Part shown: piece after piece, positions 1 to 8,310 of the stretch
How the letters are laid out: the number at the start of each line of letters is the position of its first letter
How positions within the stretch are numbered: position 1 is the first letter of the stretch
Translations under genes and position numbers: made by a program
The notes under the pieces: model-generated
What the model saw: the letters and a program-made list of their open reading frames with translations, nothing else
What the model was told of the DNA's origin: nothing
Databases searched by the model: none
NCBI RefSeq assembly: GCF_900088825.1
Contig: NZ_LT592171.1
Coordinates: forward strand, 460,009 to 524,008
Reading direction: 5' to 3'
DNA length: 64,000 bases
Source: Thiomonas delicata
GTDB lineage: Bacteria > Pseudomonadota > Gammaproteobacteria > Burkholderiales > Burkholderiaceae_C

Positions 1-1
1 C

Positions 2-658
2 GACCGCGGCAGCATCGTCGAGAACCACGACGTGCTGAAGAACGTGAAGATCCCGGTGCGCCCGCATTTCGGCGTGATCGCGGTGGCGCCGCGCGAGGTC
101 GGCATGGTCGACTCGATCCCGCCGGCCTATTTCGGCGGCAACATCGACAACTGGCGGGTGGGCAAGGGGGCGAGCGTCTATCTGCCGGTCGGCGTCGAAG
201 GTGCCTTGCTGTCGGTGGGCGACCCGCACGCCTCGCAGGGCGACTCGGAGCTTTGCGGCACGGCCATCGAATGCTCGCTCACCGGGGTGTTCCAGATCGT
301 GCTGCACAAGGCCGAAACCTTGCATAACGAGCCCTATGCCGACATCGACTACCCGCTGGTGGAAACCGCGGACGAATGGGTTCTGCACGGCTTCAGCCAT
401 CCGGACTATTTCACCGAGTTCGGCGACAAGGCCTGCAGCGCGATTTACGAGAAGTCCTCCATCGATCTGGCCATGCGCGACGCGTTCCGCAAGACACGGC
501 GGTTCCTGATGACCTCGCAGGGCCTGAGCGAGGACGAGGCCATCTCGCTGATGTCGGTCGCCGTGGATTTCGGCATCACCCAGGTGGTCGACGGCAACGT
601 CGGCGTTCACGCCATCGTTCGCAAGGCTTTGTTCGGGGCCGGGGTTTCCCAGGTTTGA
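2..658 (+). CDS. Formamidase/acetamidase, C-terminal part (5' end outside window)
   Basis: The reading frame is open to the left edge, so only the last ~218 residues are visible; family members are usually about 400 residues. The visible part has typical FmdA/AmdA features: a stretch reading GVIAVAPREVG, then PPAYFGGNIDNW, GDPHASQGDSELCG, and a final 'ALF' tail. These enzymes hydrolyse formamide or short aliphatic amides to ammonia and the acid in the cytoplasm. The next genes run in the opposite direction and include an oxalate/formate-type carrier, which fits a one-carbon acid theme, but substrate choice between formamide and acetamide cannot be decided from this fragment. Confidence 0.88.
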   Translation, partial: DRGSIVENHDVLKNVKIPVRPHFGVIAVAPREVGMVDSIPPAYFGGNIDNWRVGKGASVYLPVGVEGALLSVGDPHASQGDSELCGTAIECSLTGVFQIVLHKAETLHNEPYADIDYPLVETADEWVLHGFSHPDYFTEFGDKACSAIYEKSSIDLAMRDAFRKTRRFLMTSQGLSEDEAISLMSVAVDFGITQVVDGNVGVHAIVRKALFGAGVSQV

Positions 659-704
659 GGCCGCGTGTTGCGGGCTTGCCGGCGGGTATCCGTCGGTCCT
701 TCGC

Positions 705-2294
705 TCAGACCCCGACGGCCGCGCCATCGCTGCGCGGATCTGCGGCGCCCTCGATGCGCCCGTCGGGGTGGCGCACCAGGGCGCCGGCGTGGCCCATGGT
801 GTCGCTGAAGGCCTGGTCGAGCACCTCGACGTCGTGGCCGGCGTCCCGCAGGGCCTGCACCAGCGCGGGGTCGAAGCGGTTCTCCAGTTTCAGGTTCGTG
901 CTGACATCGCCCCAGGTGCGGCCGAGCAGCCAGCGCGGCGCGCTGATGGCCTGCTGCAGGGGTTGGCCGTAGCGCGCATAGCGCGTGAACACGGCGGCCT
1001 GCGTTTGCGGCTGGCCTTCGCCGCCCATGGTGCCGTAGGGCATGACGCGGCCGTCGTCGAACAGGGCCAGGGCAGGGTTCAGCGTGTGGAAGGGTTTGCG
1101 CCCGGGTTCGAGGGCGTTGAGGTCGGCCGGGTCGAGCGAGAAGCTGATGCCGCGGTTCTGCCAGGTGATGCCGGTGTCGCGCAGCACGACGCCGGAGCCG
1201 AATTCCCAGTAGATGCTCTGGATGAAACTCACGGCGCGGCCTGCGCGGTCGATGGCGCCCATCCAGATGGTGTCGCCGGGTGCGGCGGGCTCGGGCCAGG
1301 GCAGGGCGGTGCGCATGTCGATGTCGGCGGCGAGCGCGTCGAGCGCGGCGTCGCCGAGGTGGCGGGCCGGGTCGCCGGGCACGCGGCGCGGGTCGGTGAC
1401 CACCTGGTTGCGCACGCGGAAGGCGCGCTTGGTGGCCTCGATGAGGCCGTGCAGGTGCGCGAAACCTTCGCCTTCGGCCACGCCAAGGCGCTCGTAGAGG
1501 CCGAGGATCATCAGCGATGCCAGCCCCTGCGTCGATGGCGGCAGGTTGTAGACGGTGGCGTCGCGCAGGCGCACGGACAAGGGCGTGACCTCCTGCGCCA
1601 TGTAGGCCGCGAGGTCGGCGGTGCGCACGGGGCTGCCGATGCGTTCGAGTTCGGCGCCGATGCGCCGTCCGAGTTCGCCGCGGTAGAAGCCATCGAGCCC
1701 ATGCGCGGCCAGGCTTTGCAGGGTTTCGGCCAGGGCCGGTTGGCGCAGGATGTGGCCGGGCGCTGGCGGTGCGCCGTGGACGAGGAAAGCGTCGGCGAAG
1801 CCAGGCGCATCCTTCAAGCCATCGAGCTTTTGCCGGGTCAGTTCGGCCTGGCTGGTGGTGACGACCACGCCGTCGCGGGCATGGCGGATGGCGTCGCGCA
1901 GCAGCCGCTCCAGGGGCAGCGCCTGGCCACCCCAGGCGCCGGCGACGTCAAGGGCCTTGGCCCAGCCGCCGACGGTGCCGGCGACGGTGAGCGCGGCCTG
2001 TGGGCCGCGCGCCGGAATGGCGTCGAGCCCGGCGTAGCGTTGCGGGGTGGCCAGGGCGGCGGCGAAGCCGCTGGCGTCGATGGCCACAGGCGCATGGCCG
2101 GGGGTGTGGATGAGCCAGAAGCCGTCGCCGCCGATGGAGGTCATGTGGGGGTAGACCACGGCGATGGCGGCGGCCGCCGCGACCATGGCCTCGACGGCGT
2201 TGCCGCCGTCGAGAAGGACGTCGCGCCCGGCCTGGGCCGCGAGGTGGTGCGGGGCGACGACCATGCCGCCCAGGGCATTCGGAGTGTTCAGCAT
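705..2294 (-). CDS. Gamma-glutamyltransferase family protein (Ntn-hydrolase)
   Basis: A 529-residue protein of the gamma-glutamyltranspeptidase superfamily. The N-terminal part has the family's GGNAVEAMVAA and SIGGDGFW motifs. The expected self-cleavage and nucleophile threonine is best placed at about Thr342 (PGDTIWMGAIDRAG), followed by the small-subunit-like half. Classical GGTs have Thr-Thr-His at this point, whereas here Thr is followed by Ile-Trp, so this is probably a divergent hydrolase or acylase of the family rather than a proven glutathione hydrolase. I see no clear signal peptide, so a cytoplasmic location is likely. It lies 87 bp downstream of the DUF1275 gene on the same strand and may be co-transcribed with it and the MFS gene. 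Confidence 0.85.
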   Translation of the reverse strand: MLNTPNALGGMVVAPHHLAAQAGRDVLLDGGNAVEAMVAAAAAIAVVYPHMTSIGGDGFWLIHTPGHAPVAIDASGFAAALATPQRYAGLDAIPARGPQAALTVAGTVGGWAKALDVAGAWGGQALPLERLLRDAIRHARDGVVVTTSQAELTRQKLDGLKDAPGFADAFLVHGAPPAPGHILRQPALAETLQSLAAHGLDGFYRGELGRRIGAELERIGSPVRTADLAAYMAQEVTPLSVRLRDATVYNLPPSTQGLASLMILGLYERLGVAEGEGFAHLHGLIEATKRAFRVRNQVVTDPRRVPGDPARHLGDAALDALAADIDMRTALPWPEPAAPGDTIWMGAIDRAGRAVSFIQSIYWEFGSGVVLRDTGITWQNRGISFSLDPADLNALEPGRKPFHTLNPALALFDDGRVMPYGTMGGEGQPQTQAAVFTRYARYGQPLQQAISAPRWLLGRTWGDVSTNLKLENRFDPALVQALRDAGHDVEVLDQAFSDTMGHAGALVRHPDGRIEGAADPRSDGAAVGV

Positions 2295-2381
2295 GCGTAT
2301 GGTTGCTCGAGGTTGCGGCGCGTCAGCTTCGGTTGCGGCGCGCCTTGCGAAAACGCCAACGAGAAAATCCCGGCCTTACCG

Positions 2382-3089
2382 CTATCGCGCAAGGCTGGAG
2401 CCTTGGGTCCTGGAGACGCGGTGTTGGGTCGCCAAGGCGCCGAAGATCGCCAGCAGCGGAATGCTAGTCGCCGCATTGAAGCCCTGCCAGAGCAGGGCCG
2501 CGGTGAGCGCGGCGCCGCTGGCGTAGATGGCGAATGCCAGCGACTGGCGCTTGGCGTTGAAGATGGAGATGTTGCCGCCGCGCACGCTGGCGTGCATCAG
2601 GGTCATGACGATGCTGGTCAGGGTGCTGGTGAAGACCACGGTGGGAATGCCGTCGAGGTTGATCTTGCGTGCGGCCACGCTTTGCAGACCCATGCCGATG
2701 GCGGAGCACGCGATCAGGATGGCGAGCCAGATGCCTTCGGTGGGAAATCCGATCTGGCTCCAGAGCACGAAAAACAGTCCCAGAAACGCGGCCTCGGCGA
2801 GCAGGATCAGCATCAGCTCCCTTTGTTTGTCGCGCGCATGGACGAGCGCGCCGAGCGCGACGCCGCCGATATAGCCGCCGAGGGCGATGAGGGAATGGAT
2901 GGCGGCGAACACATGCCCCCGGCCGATGGCCAGGCCGAGCAGGGCCGTGTTCCCGGTCATGGCCGAGGTGAAGACTTCCTGCAGCTTCAGGAAGGCGATG
3001 ACGTCCGTCGCGCTCGAGGCGAAGGTCAGCAAGCCCAGGGTCAGGTCTCGGTGGTCGAAATGTTCCAGGTTCTGCGTGTTGCCTGCCAT
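2382..3089 (-). CDS. DUF1275 (YoaK-type) membrane protein
   Basis: A 235-residue hydrophobic protein. The N-terminal region (LTFASSATDVIAFLKLQEVFTSAMTGN) is the hallmark of the DUF1275/YoaK family, whose members have about six membrane segments and no established function. The hydrophobic stretches visible here are spaced along the whole length. It sits 34 bp downstream of the MFS carrier gene on the same strand, followed by the gamma-glutamyltransferase-like gene, suggesting a three-gene transcript. No catalytic residues can be proposed. Confidence 0.85.
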   Translation of the reverse strand: MAGNTQNLEHFDHRDLTLGLLTFASSATDVIAFLKLQEVFTSAMTGNTALLGLAIGRGHVFAAIHSLIALGGYIGGVALGALVHARDKQRELMLILLAEAAFLGLFFVLWSQIGFPTEGIWLAILIACSAIGMGLQSVAARKINLDGIPTVVFTSTLTSIVMTLMHASVRGGNISIFNAKRQSLAFAIYASGAALTAALLWQGFNAATSIPLLAIFGALATQHRVSRTQGSSLAR

Positions 3090-3123
3090 CCGATGCTCGT
3101 GGGTTGTGGTTCGAGCGGCGAGT

Positions 3124-4404
3124 TTAGACGCCGCCGGCCGTGCGCGCCATGTAGCGGGCGCGCATCCCCTTGAGGACGAAGAAGGCCAGCAGGGCGGCGC
3201 TCAAGTCGAGGGCGATCATCAGCCCGAACACCGGAATCCAGCTGCCGCTCGACTGGTGTATGAGCGCGGCGATGGGGCCGCCGAGGATGGAGCCGATACC
3301 CTGGGACATGTACAGGAAGCCATAGTTGGTCGTGGCGTAGCGCGTGCCGAAGGTGTCGGTCAGGGTCGAGGGAAACAAGGAAAATATCTCGCCCCAGCCG
3401 AAGAAGACGATGCCGGACAGCAGCACGAACCACAGCGGGTCGCTGCGCAGCCCCAGCCAGGCCAGCATGGCCAGGCCTTCCATGCCGAACGCGATGGCCA
3501 TGGTGTTCTCACGCCCGATGCGGTCGGACAGCCAGCCGAAGAAGGGGCGCGTCAGCCCGTTGGTGAAGCGGTCGATGGTCAGTGCCAACGGCAGCGCGGC
3601 CATGCCCCAGACCAGCACCGAGGCGACGCCGAAATCCTTGGCGAACGCACCCATCTGCGAAATGACCATGAGGCCCGAGGTGGACATCATGGTCATCATG
3701 ACGAACATGAGCCAGAACACCGGTTGTTTCAGCATGGTGGCGGGCTTGATGCCCGCGGCGCGCGATTCGACCCGCACGGATTGCGCCGCGACTTCGATCG
3801 GCGGCCGCTTGATGCCTTGGGCCGCGATCAGGCCCACCGCGCCGATGATGTAGCCGAACATCGTGATGGTTTGCGCGTAGCCGACCGCTGCCAGGCTGGA
3901 GGAGATCGGGAAGGTGGTGAGTATGGCGCCGAAGCCGTAGCCGGCGGCGACCATGCCGACGGCGAAGCCGCGCTGGCGGGGGAACCAGCGCACCATGAGG
4001 CCGACGACTCCCACATAGATGACGCCGGTGCCGATGCCGCCCAGCAGGCCGTAGGTCAGGTAGAGCTGGGTCACGCTGTGGGCCGAGGCGGACAGCACCC
4101 AGCTGGCCCCGGTGAGGATGGCGCCGATGGACAGCAGCATCCTGGGGCCGAACCGGTCCACCAGATAACCCTGGAACGGCGAGAAGAAGGTCTGCAGCAC
4201 GATCAGGATCGAGAACGTGACCTGCAACTGTGCGAGGCTGGCGCCGAGCTGGCCGAGCAGCGGCTTGGTGAACAGGGCCCAGACGTACTGCGGGCTGGAA
4301 ATGGCCATCATGCAAACCAGGCCCAGCGCGAGCTGGCCCCAGCGGCCCTTGAGGTCGGTCATGGGGATGGCGAGGCCTTGCGGCGGATCAAGCAGTGTGG
4401 ACAT
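3124..4404 (-). CDS. MFS transporter, oxalate/formate antiporter (OxlT) family
   Basis: A 426-residue major facilitator protein with about 12 hydrophobic segments. It shows OxlT-family features: an early QYVWALFTKPLL stretch, the loop 2-3 motif DRFGPRMLL (an MFS motif A variant), LLGGIGTGVIYVG in segment 4, and VRWFPRQRGFAVG after it. Family members exchange carboxylates such as oxalate and formate across the inner membrane. The start is supported by an AAGGAG ribosome site about 6 bases upstream of the ATG. It heads a leftward group with DUF1275 and GGT-like genes and lies near a formamidase gene, whose product would be formate. Oxalate as substrate is inferred from family membership only. 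Confidence 0.85.
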   Translation of the reverse strand: MSTLLDPPQGLAIPMTDLKGRWGQLALGLVCMMAISSPQYVWALFTKPLLGQLGASLAQLQVTFSILIVLQTFFSPFQGYLVDRFGPRMLLSIGAILTGASWVLSASAHSVTQLYLTYGLLGGIGTGVIYVGVVGLMVRWFPRQRGFAVGMVAAGYGFGAILTTFPISSSLAAVGYAQTITMFGYIIGAVGLIAAQGIKRPPIEVAAQSVRVESRAAGIKPATMLKQPVFWLMFVMMTMMSTSGLMVISQMGAFAKDFGVASVLVWGMAALPLALTIDRFTNGLTRPFFGWLSDRIGRENTMAIAFGMEGLAMLAWLGLRSDPLWFVLLSGIVFFGWGEIFSLFPSTLTDTFGTRYATTNYGFLYMSQGIGSILGGPIAALIHQSSGSWIPVFGLMIALDLSAALLAFFVLKGMRARYMARTAGGV

Positions 4405-4869
4405 GGAAACTCCTTGGTTGCGTCAAGGCGGCGTGCGACGCTGGTTCGAGGGCTTGTGTGTTCCAGCGGCCATTGGTGATCAGCCACCCACTCCGTGCCC
4501 ATCGTCTTGAGCAAATTCCATGCCCGGACCCTTGTGCCGCGTGGCGGCCCAAAAGGCACCGAGGGCTTGCGACCCGGGCATGCCCAGGTGGCCGAGTCCG
4601 ATGTGGCCGGCACCAAAGCTGAGCATGGTTCCCTCGATTGGGGCGCTCAAGGAAACGCCGGGGCGCCCCAAGTTTCGTTGATCCCCATGGGTGGGGTGGT
4701 GTGCCGACCCTGGGGCGCTCAGAGGATCGTCTGCGGCAGCGGCGAGCGCAGCGATGCGCACCCCGATCATGCCGTCGCGCAGGTTGCGTCGAAGCAGGTC
4801 GTGCTCGGACCGGCCCGGCGCCGGCCGGATCAGTCCGCCCGGCCACTCGTGCAGTGGCCGGGACGGGGT
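4405..4869. other. 465-bp intergenic region with a dispersed repeat
   Basis: No convincing gene is present. The region contains the ribosome site of the MFS gene at its left end and one copy (minus orientation) of a dispersed repeat at about 4639-4722. The remainder is G+C-rich and I could not assign promoters or other sites. Long open frames crossing it on the plus strand lack family-like protein sequence and are treated as chance frames. Confidence 0.6.
4639..4722 (-). repeat. Dispersed intergenic repeat, copy A
   Basis: Read on the minus strand, this copy contains in order the block TGAGCGCCCCAGGGTCGGCA, a small stem-forming block CCCCACCCATGGGG, the block GAAACTTGGG, then CCGGCGTTT and CTTGAGCGCCCC. 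The same blocks in the same order occur on the plus strand at 6864-6990. The copy lies entirely between genes. It is not an IS and has no open frame. A REP/MITE-like or other small dispersed element is the most likely explanation. Confidence 0.7.
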
Positions 4870-5178
4870 TCAGGCCTTGGCGCTGCGTGCAACCAGCGCG
4901 AAATGTTCCACGCGCGGCGGTTCCGCGAAGTAGGGGCCGACGATGGCGCGCCATTGGGCGAAGGCTTCGGACTGCCGAAAGCCCACGGTGTGATCTTCCA
5001 GCGTGGCCCAGTGGATCATCAGCAGATAGCGCTCGGCGGACTCGACGCCCTTGCGGATTTCATAGCCGATGAAACCTTTGGCGTGGGCGATGACCGTGTC
5101 CACGCCGCGGACGATGGCGGCTTCGAATTCGGCCTGCCGGCCGGGCTGGATGCGGATGTCGGCGAGTTCAAGAATCAT
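4870..5178 (-). CDS. Antibiotic biosynthesis monooxygenase (ABM)-fold protein
   Basis: A 102-residue protein with the ABM dimeric ferredoxin-like fold pattern: an N-terminal strand (MILELADIRIQPG), a helix with EFEAAI, the middle motif GFIGYEIRKGVESAERYLLMIHWATLEDH, and a C-terminal VEHF strand. Members act on quinols or as small dimeric enzymes and stress proteins without a metal cofactor. It starts 30 bp downstream of the SDR gene stop on the same strand, so the two are probably co-transcribed. The substrate cannot be read from the sequence. Confidence 0.8.
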   Translation of the reverse strand: MILELADIRIQPGRQAEFEAAIVRGVDTVIAHAKGFIGYEIRKGVESAERYLLMIHWATLEDHTVGFRQSEAFAQWRAIVGPYFAEPPRVEHFALVARSAKA

Positions 5179-5208
5179 GGTCTGGTGTGTCCTCGGTGGA
5201 TGGGTGTT

Positions 5209-5973
5209 TCAACGTTCCTGATCGGTGGGGCGCAGCAGGATTTCGTTGATGTTGACATGCGCGGGCTGGCCGGCGCAGAACACGATGGTGCGGGCGATGT
5301 CCTCGCTTTGCAATTGACGCATGCTGTCGGCCCAGGTGTTGAGGGCCGTTTGCGTGGGGGCGTGGGCGATATGGTCGCGCAACTCGGTTGCCGCCACGCC
5401 GGGCTCGATCACGGTGACGCGGATATTGTCCTTGTAGGCTTCGCGGCGCAGCGATTCGCTGAAACCCACCACGCCCCATTTGGTGGCCGAGTAGCCGCCG
5501 GTGTTGGGGTTGGCCTGGCGGCCCGCCGTGGAAGCGATGTTGATGATGTGGCCGTCCTTGCGCGCACGCATGCCGGGCAGGGCGGCCTGGGTGGTGGCGA
5601 TGAGGGCCATCAGATTCAACTGGGTCATGTGCTGCCAGCGGCTCAGGTCTGCGCTGTCGATGGGTTCCAGGTACATGACGCCGGCGTTGTTCACCAGCAC
5701 ATCGAGCCTGCCGTAATGGGCCTCGGCGTCGCGCACGACTTGCTGCGCCGCCTGCAGATCGGCCAGATCGGCCGGCAGCACCAGCACCTGCGCGCCAAGC
5801 CCGCGCAGCTTGGACGCGAGCGCTTCGAGCCGGTCGGCGCGGCGGGCGGTGAGGGCCAGGCGTGCTCCGGCCTGCGCGAACAGTTCGGCGGTGGCTTCGC
5901 CGAATCCCGACGAGGCGCCGGTGATGAGGACGACACGATCTTGCAGATGGGCGGGGGCGAGATTGAGAGGCAT
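5209..5973 (-). CDS. SDR-family NAD(P)-dependent oxidoreductase
   Basis: A 254-residue classical short-chain dehydrogenase, starting at the ATG preceded by AAGGAGTT; an upstream in-frame ATG at 6039 lacks such a site. It has the cofactor motif TGASSGFG near residue 20, NNAG, the catalytic serine region (INIAST), and a YSATK active-site Tyr/Lys pair, followed by VIEPGVAATEL. The basic residues after the second strand (ARRADR) favour NADP(H). It resembles YdfG/serine 3-dehydrogenase-like members, but the substrate is unknown. It is probably transcribed with the downstream ABM gene and diverges from another SDR gene. Confidence 0.88.
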   Translation of the reverse strand: MPLNLAPAHLQDRVVLITGASSGFGEATAELFAQAGARLALTARRADRLEALASKLRGLGAQVLVLPADLADLQAAQQVVRDAEAHYGRLDVLVNNAGVMYLEPIDSADLSRWQHMTQLNLMALIATTQAALPGMRARKDGHIINIASTAGRQANPNTGGYSATKWGVVGFSESLRREAYKDNIRVTVIEPGVAATELRDHIAHAPTQTALNTWADSMRQLQSEDIARTIVFCAGQPAHVNINEILLRPTDQER

Positions 5974-6164
5974 GCAGAACTCCTTGGGTGGAGGGACGAT
6001 TCTGCGCGTCCGGCACTGGCTTTGCAGGCCTGCGCGCAACGCACGACCCGGGCGTGGTGGGACTGCGCGCTCGCCTGCGCGCGCCGCGCGGATCGGCTAA
6101 AGTCGGCCGCGATGCCCCGCCCAAATTTCCGCGAAATGCCGCCATTCACGCCGCGAGCTTGCCC

Positions 6165-6866
6165 ATGTCTTCGTCCCCTTACGCACTGATCGTCGGCGTC
6201 GGCGATGGGCTCAGCGCCTCGCTGGCGCGCATGCTCGCCGGGGAGGGCGGCTACAAGCTCGCGCTGGCCGCGCGTCGCCCCGACAATGTTGCGGCCTTGG
6301 CCCGGGAACTGGGGGCGTTGGCGGTGGGCTGCGATGCCGTCGAGCCGGCCCAGGTGGAGGCGCTGTTCAACCAGCTCGAGGCGGCCTTCGGCGGCGCGCC
6401 CGAGGTGGTGATTTACAACCCCGGCGCCAGGGTGCGCGGTCCGATCACCGAGGTGGACCCGCAGGCGGTGGCGCAAGCCCTGGCCGTGAACGCGTACGGC
6501 GGTTTCCTGGTGGCGCAACAGGCCGCGCGGCGCATGCTGCCGCGCGGGCGCGGTGCCATCCTGTTCACCGGCGCCTCGGCCAGCGTGAAGGGCTATGCGC
6601 ACTCGGCCGCGTTCGCGATGGGCAAGTTCGCCCTGCGCGGGCTGGCGCAGAGCCTGGCACGCGAGCTGGCGCCGCAAGGGATCCACGTCGCGCATTTCGT
6701 CATCGACGGCGTCATTCGCAATCCGGGGCGGCAGGAACCCGCCGAAGCGCCCGACTCCATGCTCGACCCCGACGCCATCGCCCGCAGCTATTTGCAGGTG
6801 CTGCGGCAGGACCGCAGCGCATGGACCTGGGAACTTGAATTGCGGCCGTGGGTGGAGCGGTTCTGA
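6165..6866 (+). CDS. Atypical SDR-family protein lacking the catalytic tyrosine
   Basis: A 233-residue Rossmann-fold protein of the short-chain dehydrogenase superfamily. The start MSSSPYALIVGVGDGLSASL gives a degenerate glycine motif (GVGDGLS in place of TGxxxGxG). YNPG replaces NNAG, and at the active site FAMGK replaces YxxxK, so the catalytic tyrosine is phenylalanine while the lysine is kept. It may be a divergent enzyme subgroup or a non-catalytic binding protein. It diverges from the classical SDR gene (191 bp apart), and its stop codon forms the first bases of dispersed repeat copy B. In-frame residues upstream of 6165 do not look like protein, so this ATG was chosen. Confidence 0.85.
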   Translation: MSSSPYALIVGVGDGLSASLARMLAGEGGYKLALAARRPDNVAALARELGALAVGCDAVEPAQVEALFNQLEAAFGGAPEVVIYNPGARVRGPITEVDPQAVAQALAVNAYGGFLVAQQAARRMLPRGRGAILFTGASASVKGYAHSAAFAMGKFALRGLAQSLARELAPQGIHVAHFVIDGVIRNPGRQEPAEAPDSMLDPDAIARSYLQVLRQDRSAWTWELELRPWVERF

Positions 6867-6990
6867 GCACCCCAGGGTCGGCACGCCGGATGGCGTTCGC
6901 CAGCCACGCGCAGGCGCTCGCGCGCTGCGGGCTCACCCCACCCGTGGGGGTCAAGAAAACTTGGGAGCGGTCCGGCGTTTTCTTGAGAGC
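6864..6990 (+). repeat. Dispersed intergenic repeat, copy B
   Basis: Plus-strand copy of the repeat also found inverted at 4639-4722. It opens with TGAGCACCCCAGGGTCGGCA (its TGA is the stop codon of the upstream SDR gene), carries about 45 extra bases relative to copy A, then has CCCCACCCGTGGGG, GAAAACTTGGG, CCGGCGTTTTCTTGAG. The stem-forming block differs from copy A by one base that lengthens the pairing. It ends about 100 bp before the GNAT gene. Confidence 0.7.
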
Positions 6991-7091
6991 ACGTAAGTTG
7001 GCGTGCCGGCATGCCTGACGTGGACGGCTGGTTTGCGGGACGCACCAAGTGCCGACTGGCACAATGGTTTTTTTGCGCGAACAGGTTTGAG

Positions 7092-7604
7092 ATGATCGAG
7101 ATTCGTACGGTGGATTGGTCCGTTCCCGCGCATGCGCAGGGCGTGCTGGAGATGGTGAAGGCCTATGCGCTGGAGGCCACGGCGGGCGAGGGTTTGTCGG
7201 CCGACGCGCAAGCGCGTCTGATCCCGGCCCTGCGCCAGCGCGCCGACTACGTCGGCGTGCTGGCCTTCGCCGCGCAGCGGCCGGTGGGCTTGATCAATGC
7301 GTTCGAAGGGTTCTCCACCTTCATGGCCCGCCCGCTGCTCAACGTGCACGATGTGTATGTCGACGGCGCGGTAAGGGGTCAGTCGATCGCCGGGCGCATG
7401 CTGGAGCATCTGCAGGGCCTGGCCATCGCGCGGGGCTGCGGCAAGCTCACGCTGGAGGTGCTGGAGCACAACCATCCGGCTGTGTCCAGCTATCGCCGAT
7501 TCGGCTTCCAGCCCTATGCCCTGGACCCGGCGCAAGGCCGCGCCACGTTCTGGGAAAAGCGCCTTCCTCTCGGCGATCTGGTGGCGGCGCAACTGCCTTT
7601 CTAG
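7092..7604 (+). CDS. GNAT-family N-acetyltransferase
   Basis: A 170-residue protein with the GNAT fold: acceptor-side residues in the first half, a strand ending VHDVYVDGAVRG, and the acetyl-CoA pyrophosphate loop variant RGQSIAGRMLEHL around residues 95-110. It then has KLTLEVLEHNHPAVSSYRRFGF, the conserved beta-bulge and 'N..A...Y..FGF' signature. The start at 7092 was taken because the residues from the upstream in-frame ATG (7011) lie in repeat-adjacent, non-family sequence. It converges with the leftward ABC transporter operon, leaving only 13 bp between. The substrate is unknown. Confidence 0.85.
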   Translation: MIEIRTVDWSVPAHAQGVLEMVKAYALEATAGEGLSADAQARLIPALRQRADYVGVLAFAAQRPVGLINAFEGFSTFMARPLLNVHDVYVDGAVRGQSIAGRMLEHLQGLAIARGCGKLTLEVLEHNHPAVSSYRRFGFQPYALDPAQGRATFWEKRLPLGDLVAAQLPF

Positions 7605-7617
7605 AGGACGACGTGTC

Positions 7618-8310
7618 TCAGGCCAAGCGCGCGTGCAGGTGCGCGTTGAGCCTGCGTTCCAGCCAGCGAAAGCCCTGGATGATGACGAAGGACAGGATGA
7701 GGTAGAGCACGCCCGCGGCGAGGAAAATTTCCACCGGGGTATAGGTCACCGCGATGATGGTGCGCGCCGCCCCGGTGATGTCCAGCAGCGTGATGGTGCT
7801 CGCCAGCGCGCTGCCCTTGAGCATGAGAATCAGCTCGTTGGTATAGGCCGGAAGCGCCAGGCGGAAGGCGCGTGGCAGGATGACGCGCCGGTACAGCAGA
7901 CTCCCGCTCATGCCCAGGGACCTTGCCGCCTCCACCTCGCCGTGCGGAACGCCTTGGATGGCGCCGCGCAGGATTTCCGCGGTGTAGGCGCCGGTGTTGA
8001 GGCTGAAGGCGATGATGGCGCACCAGTAGGCCTGGCCGAGCACGGGCCAGAGCACGCTCTGGCGCACGGCGTCGAACTGCGACAGCCCGTAGTACACGAG
8101 AAAGATCTGCACCAGCAGCGGCGTGCCGCGAAAGAAAAAGATGTAGCTGTAGGGCAGCCAGCGCAGCCAGGCCGGGCCGGCGACGCGCGCAATGGCGGTG
8201 GGGACGGCGATGGCGATGCCCAGCAGGCCCGACAGCGCGACGAGTTGCAGCGTGACCCAGGCGCCTGCGAGAAGCTGGGGAAGGTTGGACCAGATCAGCG
8301 CGGCGTTCAT
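7618..8310 (-). CDS. Polar amino acid ABC transporter permease (HisM/ArtM type)
   Basis: A 230-residue inner-membrane permease with the HEAT-type amino acid transporter layout and about five membrane segments. The RGTPLLVQIFLVYYG motif and the EAA loop (GEVEAARSLGMSGSLLYRRVILPRAFRLALP) that contacts the ATPase are clear. It is the last gene of a leftward operon with the ATPase, binding protein and partner permease. Its ATG overlaps the end of the partner permease gene by 4 bp, implying translational coupling and a heterodimeric channel. Confidence 0.92.
   Translation of the reverse strand: MNAALIWSNLPQLLAGAWVTLQLVALSGLLGIAIAVPTAIARVAGPAWLRWLPYSYIFFFRGTPLLVQIFLVYYGLSQFDAVRQSVLWPVLGQAYWCAIIAFSLNTGAYTAEILRGAIQGVPHGEVEAARSLGMSGSLLYRRVILPRAFRLALPAYTNELILMLKGSALASTITLLDITGAARTIIAVTYTPVEIFLAAGVLYLILSFVIIQGFRWLERRLNAHLHARLA

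Noticed and set aside
768-3173. 801-codon plus-strand open frame across the GGT-like and DUF1275 genes
   Set aside because: It spans two well-supported minus-strand genes, has low-complexity composition and no recognisable domain.
7041-7064. TGGCAC followed by a T-run and TGC upstream of the GNAT gene, resembling a sigma-54 promoter
   Set aside because: The spacing between GG and GC is not ten bases, so the -24/-12 rule is broken.
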